Positions 7,315-10,827 of a DNA stretch of 10,827 nt are shown one piece after another. The DNA comes from Pilatotrama ljubarskyi (Eukaryota; Basidiomycota; Agaricomycetes; Polyporales; Polyporaceae), in contig MU277750.1 in the NCBI GenBank assembly GCA_022385805.1, positions 100,555 through 111,381 on the forward strand, given 5' to 3'. The stretch's first letter is position 1, and each line of letters begins with the position of its first letter. The position numbers and the translations under genes were made by a program. A model generated the notes under the pieces. It was not told the DNA's origin. It was given only the letters and a program-made list of their open reading frames with translations, and did no database searches.

Positions 7315-7479
7315 GCGCTTAGAGGCCGCGAGAGGCTCGCGCGCGTCTTGTCACGCTCCTCCTTGCCTCCTATCTCGCCTTATCACGCTCTTACATCAGC
7401 ACCGTCCGGACTGTGAACGCGCCCCTGCGGGACTGTGTGTTCGGCGTCTAGGGACTGTGAATCTCGCAGAGTAAGTATA

Positions 7480-7923
7480 CTGAACTCCGTTCGACGAAGG
7501 GCAGTATATGGTTTCGCAGGACTGCGCACCATGGCATTTCGATGGGCACAGGTCACGAAGATGGGGGTAGCTGCTATCAGATTGTTGTCTTCTCCCTCAC
7601 TACTCTGGGTGACCTCGCATTGAATAGTACTGGCATTTGGACCGGCGACATGTGAGCGCCAACACAGACAGGTCAATAATGGTGCCCCCATATTTTGGAA
7701 CGTAACAAGTCGACCGACAGTTACGATTGGAAGTAGAAACATATGCTGTTTGTCGTCATAACCAAGTGCTATGTATTGACGAGCCAGTATCCTTCGTCCG
7801 CGATCCAGTCTTCGTGCTACAGTCCACGTGCCTCTCTGAGGACAACTGAGCAAGTGCTTTGAAGTTCCTCATCCCAACTGCAACAAATTGAGCCATATGT
7901 CTGTTGGCCGGGTATAGGACTCA
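7480..7923. other. probable 3' flank of the minus-strand gene, no supported gene
   Basis: A 156-codon minus-strand frame (7383-7853) crosses into the GGACTGT array and lacks an intron structure or recognisable motif; I treat it as chance or untranslated sequence. Confidence 0.35.
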
Positions 7924-9171
7924 CTATCTCGGGTCATCAGGAAGATCTTCCCCGTCCTCAACGAATATCTCCTCCATGCGTTGCATTACACTCTTGACGA
8001 GTTGGCGGTCCCAGAGGAGATACGTGTATCTCAGTGAAGTGCCATCGAGAACCTTGTAGTCAATGAATGCTCCCCGTACAGGATCGTAATGCATGTCAAA
8101 GCCGCAGAGCGCAGCTGGGTCGTGCAGCATCGGAGTGGAGCGCAAACTTGATGGAGGAGGAGGTAGGACATCGGTAATATCCAAGGATACGATATAAGTT
8201 GATGAGTCAGTGACCCATCGCCACCCCATCGGAAAGCTTGCATGCGGACTTGACGATGCGGATTCTTCGCCTTGAAGCTCTGTTAAAATGTTCAACTGCG
8301 AACCTGTACAGGTGTTGAAGTGGTTCGACTGAGTTGTCTCTCCTCCCGAGGAATCCAGGAGCAAAGTGCGTCTCTCGTGGAGGGTAGCGCGGGGATACAA
8401 GCAGTATGCCTTTTCGTAAGTAAGGAAGTTCAGACAAGAAGCTATGAAGAGCATTGGTATCAGGTCAGCCGCGGCGTCGTGTGTGTAGTGAAATTAGGAG
8501 CTGACTGGCTGGCGCGCCCAGAATGGCTTCCATAGGTGTCTTCTCAGCGACGGCCATCCTGATTGATGGCGTGTCGACACTTGCTGCCCTCGCGAAAGTA
8601 TATTGGCCTGCTATGTATTGGTCGCTGTGAAAGACACTCGTGTATATTGTGTCTGACAGCAAGACTTCTTCGAATTCTGCATCTTGTCCAGGATCTGGTA
8701 CGAACTCGTAGTCGTGTTCGGTGAGCCATCGGCCTATTTCCGGCGCATGGAATGGGTAGACGTAGATGTCGAGAGATGCCGACAGAAAGCATGGTGTGCC
8801 AGTAAAGAAGTGGAGTGCGTGTGCACCCGAGATCACAGTCCCTGTGCGAGCCTGCAGAGAGCGGAAGGCTATAGGATTGTCGAAAAACCTAGCGAGTCGA
8901 GCGTTCACGCCGTGCCTCGCGTTCAGATAGACCTGTACTGTCGTCCGGGCGGCACGGCAGGTACGGGCGAACCGGAGAAGTTCAAGAGGCGACAGTTCAT
9001 CGTAGACGTTGCTGCCACAATCGATGTGCAGGACGACCTGATGAGACTACTCGCTGCTTTAGTTATAGATGACCAGTTGAGGAGCGCTTCTCTCACCTTG
9101 GTCATGATACGAGCCACGTCTGGTATGTGCCATGCACGGTCTGAAATATGAAGAGTGCAGCATCCTGTCAT
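7924..9171 (-). CDS. 374-aa uncharacterised fungal protein, F-box-like N-terminus plus nucleotidyltransferase-like core
   Basis: Three exons: 9171-9097, 9037-8506, 8441-7924. Intron 9096-9038 (59 nt; GTGAGA, TAACTAA, ATCAG) and intron 8505-8442 (64 nt; GTCAGC, CTGAC, ATAG) both keep the frame (75+532+518 nt). Residues ~16-56 (IPDVARIM..., LELLRFARTCRAAR) resemble an F-box-like helical start. Residues 69-90 contain NARLARFF and AFRSLQARTG. Residues 94-118 (ISGAHALHFF, then SLDIYV) have the glycine-serine and Asp pattern of a nucleotidyltransferase-like fold. PMEAIL and YEKAYCLYPRATLHERR follow, with a proline-rich loop near residue 290 and an acidic tail. I recall such proteins as an expanded Agaricomycete family of unknown function, whose members usually read DLDIYV here; this copy has SLDIYV, so catalysis is doubtful. 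The start ATG at 9171 is the least certain part; another upstream exon is possible. Confidence 0.8.
8442..8505 (-). other. predicted intron with unusual GTCAGC donor (64 nt)
   Basis: Without removal, the upstream exon stops at 8465-8467. The only workable donor is GTCAGC; CTGAC lies upstream of the ATAG acceptor. Splicing joins PMEAILGAPA to TSCLNFLTYEKAYCLYP, with spacing between the two motifs that matches my recollection of the family. Confidence 0.6.
9038..9096 (-). other. predicted intron (59 nt)
   Basis: Donor GTGAGA, branch-like TAACTAA, acceptor ATCAG; phase 0. It removes an in-frame TAG just before the acceptor and links VARIMTK to VVLHIDCG. Confidence 0.6.
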
Positions 9172-9346
9172 ATATAGCCTCTTGTTGTCTCACACTGACT
9201 CGAAAACAAGCAGATGAACGATCAACCGTAATTACCATGACATCGAACAACCAGCGAACCATTAGCTGCACGCGACGTATAGATCAAGGGCGGGGGTGGA
9301 GCATAGTAGTTGCAATGACATAAGAGCTGCTTCGTATCGATAGGCC

Positions 9347-9406
9347 CGACCTCTTTGTGATCTGGGGGGTGAGGAATCGGCGATTTGACGTCAAGCAAAG
9401 AGGTCG
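9347..9406. repeat. 60-bp hairpin with 11-bp perfect stem
   Basis: CGACCTCTTTG (9347-9357) and CAAAGAGGTCG (9396-9406) flank a 38-base loop. It abuts repeat copy C (from 9409) and lies between that element and the minus-strand gene's 5' end. Confidence 0.7.
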
Positions 9407-9408
9407 GT

Positions 9409-9550
9409 AGGACTCTGCTAATGACCGGATTGCTCGCCTCCCCGCCAACTTCTTGTCACTCCGTTCTTGCGCGGACTCTCCGCTCAAAAGGCTGCGTGTG
9501 TGATTGCTGTGACGGAGGTCTATCGGTCTGAAAGCAGCTGTAACCAAGGC
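9409..9550 (-). repeat. dispersed repeat family 2, copy C
   Basis: Reverse-orientation copy: blocks TCGCCTCCCCGCCAACTTC, GACTCTCCGCTCAAAAG and TATCGGTCTGAAAGCAGCTG correspond to those in copies A and B. The last 21 bp (9520-9540) are a perfect reverse complement of 9940-9960. Confidence 0.75.
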
Positions 9551-9931
9551 TCCAGCTGTAACCCAGGCTCCGCTTCGGACATCGGAGGAACGATGCGGCC
9601 CCTCCTTGCCTTTCCGAGCCTGCGACCGGACTTGCTGGTGAGTCGATTCTCGACCCCTCCGACTAGTCGGCGGAGCGACTACTAGAGGCAGAACAGCTTT
9701 GAGGGAAAAGACCTCTCAGTGATGCGTAGCCCGCCACGGCGTTGAACCTATGGGAGTATCACGCAGTGTGCATCAAGTGCCTGCCTTCCGGACTCAATCT
9801 GGTCCCTCCCGCCATAACAGAGGTTATCGAATCCTGACGGGAAAGCGCAGCATAAGGGCTTGGCGATGTCCATATTGACTTGCAGCAAAGACAGTACGAT
9901 GGGGCGTAGGCTGATAGTGAGCTGTCCGCCT

Positions 9932-10070
9932 GCCTTGGCCAGCTGCTTTCAGACCGATAGGCACCTGTCAACTTACGCATACGGCCTTTCAAGCAGAGAG
10001 AGTGGACGTACGTGAGTGAAGTGACAGGAAGTCGGCGGGGGAGGCGATCAGTCCTGTCAGCGGAGTCCTC
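9932..10070 (+). repeat. dispersed repeat family 2, copy B
   Basis: Runs from GCCTTGGCCAGCTGCTTTC through GTCGGCGGGGGAGGCG to CTGTCAGCGGAGTCC. It has the same orientation as copy A and is inverted relative to copy C. Confidence 0.75.
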
Positions 10071-10150
10071 CTCACATTTGCCATCTCCGCACTGTCATTG
10101 ACACTGTCAGATAACTAAACCCTGCAGGTGTATCTCTCATGATCAGTCAG

Positions 10151-10180
10151 GACGAGCCTATCGATCTGGAAGCAGCTGTC
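10151..10180 (-). repeat. dispersed repeat family 2, fragment D
   Basis: GCCTATCGATCTGGAAGC and the adjoining AGCTGTC match only the CAGCTG end of the family (as in C), so this is a short, diverged or truncated copy. Confidence 0.55.
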
Positions 10181-10279
10181 AGCGTCAATCAAACTACCAG
10201 TTCCCCGAACAACGAACATCATGCACAGTCGAACACGGTCCAACAGGTGTTCCCGCCGCTGATGTGTTGATCCTCATAC

Positions 10280-10290
10280 TGTATATATAA
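10280..10290 (+). promoter_or_regulatory. TATA-like box
   Basis: TGTATATATAAG lies about 95 bp before the ATG at 10382, a plausible distance for a fungal core promoter. Confidence 0.4.
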
Positions 10291-10381
10291 GAACAAGTAC
10301 TTACACCATGCATCAACGCGCTTCGCGTCGACCGCACGGCTGCGAACACATTCACACCCATATCTGCCTATTGCCGTTGCC

Positions 10382-10624
10382 ATGGTTGCCGGAACAATTC
10401 TGAGGTCCTCTTCTGTACTGGACACCATATTTCGCCTCGGAATCGTCCTGTTCACCTGCTATGTCGCGATCGTCTGCCCGCACGACGCCGGAACACAAGG
10501 AATTTGTCGGAGCCTTGCGGATTATCGTACCCACGTCATCATACCTACCACTCGCAAGGTGATAGGAGCACTATACGCCGTATTTGTGCGCGTCGAGCGC
10601 GGACACGAAGCAATTCAGATATGA
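10382..10624 (+). CDS. small protein with N-terminal hydrophobic segment, function unknown
   Basis: 80 codons. The ATG sits in a favourable CCATGG context. Residues about 13-33 (LDTIFRLGIVLFTCYVAIVC) are hydrophobic and could be a signal peptide or anchor. Two cysteines follow closely (VCPHD, GICRSLADYRTHV), then a basic stretch. The cysteine-plus-CRSL.YRTHV pattern reminds me of the N-terminus of longer basidiomycete membrane or secreted proteins, so this may be a truncated relative, or its first exon. That is recollection, not a search. No splice donor that extends it convincingly was found. Overlapping minus-strand frames look non-coding. Confidence 0.4.
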   Translation: MVAGTILRSSSVLDTIFRLGIVLFTCYVAIVCPHDAGTQGICRSLADYRTHVIIPTTRKVIGALYAVFVRVERGHEAIQI

Positions 10625-10827
10625 TGGTACGACATAAAGGGGATGGTCGAACGACGGTGAGTCTCCATCATGCAGCAGTAGGCCGAATACTCACCCTTCA
10701 TCCCGGCGCCAGTTGCCTTCAAGCCCCGTGATATAAACATCCAGGGGGGGACGGGCTGACACACCGGGGTCTCGCCTTTTCTTCGTACCCAAGAAGGGGT
10801 TAGAGAAACGGAACGAAAATTATATAT
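10625..10827. other. right-edge sequence, no supported feature
   Basis: No coding frame, repeat or hairpin stands out apart from a G run at 10744-10750 and an AT-rich end. Confidence 0.35.

Larger units (their letters stand above)
6695..7463. repeat. eight copies of a GGACTGTGAATT-type 12-bp motif
   Basis: Plus-strand copies start at 7117, 7137, 7408, 7430 and 7452. Minus-strand copies lie at 6695-6706, 7234-7245 and 7248-7259. The core GGACTGT is invariant in all eight; the next five bases vary around GAATT. Three copies are spaced exactly 22 bp apart (7408, 7430, 7452) and two 20 bp apart (7117, 7137), and the 7117/7137 pair faces the 7234/7248 pair. AATCTCGCAGAG is also repeated (7181-7192, 7460-7471). 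Such same-face spaced arrays fit subterminal transposase sites of a DNA transposon or a cluster of regulator sites. No transposase or clear terminal repeat is visible, and no known motif is recognised. Confidence 0.7.
9409..10070. mobile_element. ~662-bp composite with inverted ~140-bp ends (copies C and B)
   Basis: Copy C and copy B face each other with about 381 bp between. This layout matches the foldback and MITE-like elements at 2085 and 3804, so it may be a third, older inverted-repeat element, though copy A stands alone and may mean the unit moves singly. The inner part has the palindrome CCGACTAGTCGG near 9658 and no convincing gene. No target duplication was found. Confidence 0.5.

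Noticed and set aside
6695..7463. CRISPR-like array
   Set aside because: Repeats are 12 bp, degenerate, on both strands and unevenly spaced, in a eukaryotic context.
7383..7853. 156-codon minus-strand ORF
   Set aside because: It runs into the GGACTGT motif array, has no recognisable motif and sits in the probable 3' flank of the gene at 7924-9171.
9825..9845. tRNA T-loop-like GGTTATCGAATCC
   Set aside because: There is no matching acceptor, D or anticodon arm around it, and the loop spacing is wrong.

Overview
The window looks like a repeat-rich stretch of a filamentous fungal chromosome, most likely an Agaricomycete (basidiomycete), possibly a polypore. The evidence is short introns of about 55-80 nt with GTRNGN donors, CTNAY-like branch sites and YAG acceptors, mixed GC content without prokaryotic operon structure, and one gene (7924-9171, minus strand) of a type I recall as an expanded uncharacterised family in polypores and relatives. 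The taxonomic call is inference; nothing here is diagnostic to genus.

Layout. Positions 1-1139 (+) hold the 3' part of a gene that runs off the left edge, with two good introns and an acidic, Pro/Ser/Gly/Tyr-rich, lysine-poor C-terminal region. Positions 1140-2026 hold no convincing gene, only a short coding-like stretch near 1680-1910. Positions 2027-2750 hold a short dispersed repeat split by a 653-bp foldback (long inverted repeat) element; paralogous unfilled copies at 3804-3886 and 4143-4220 reveal its ends and a 3-bp AAA target duplication. Positions 2741-3250 are dense in GC hairpins and GTCCGGA motifs. Positions 3804-4220 form a second MITE-like inverted-repeat element. Positions 4273-4403 are one copy (A) of another repeat family, and a spliced gene of unknown function (about 4385-5605, +) emerges from it.

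Positions 5626-6381 carry four related small hairpins. Positions 6695-7463 carry eight copies of a 12-bp GGACTGTGAATT motif on both strands, some at 20-22 bp spacing, which resembles a transposase-binding subterminal array or a cluster of regulator sites. Positions 7924-9171 (-) hold the best gene: three exons, 374 aa, with an F-box-like N-terminus followed by a nucleotidyltransferase-like core that seems to have lost a key acidic residue. Its second intron has an unusual GTCAGC donor. Positions 9409-10070 are bounded by inverted copies C and B of the repeat also seen at 4273-4403, with fragment D at 10151-10180. Positions 10382-10624 (+) hold a short ORF with a TATA-like box upstream and an N-terminal hydrophobic segment.

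The genes do not form an evident pathway. The dominant theme is a cluster of non-autonomous, inverted-repeat mobile elements nested in and beside fast-evolving orphan-type genes. No transposase, tRNA, rRNA or CRISPR array was found.
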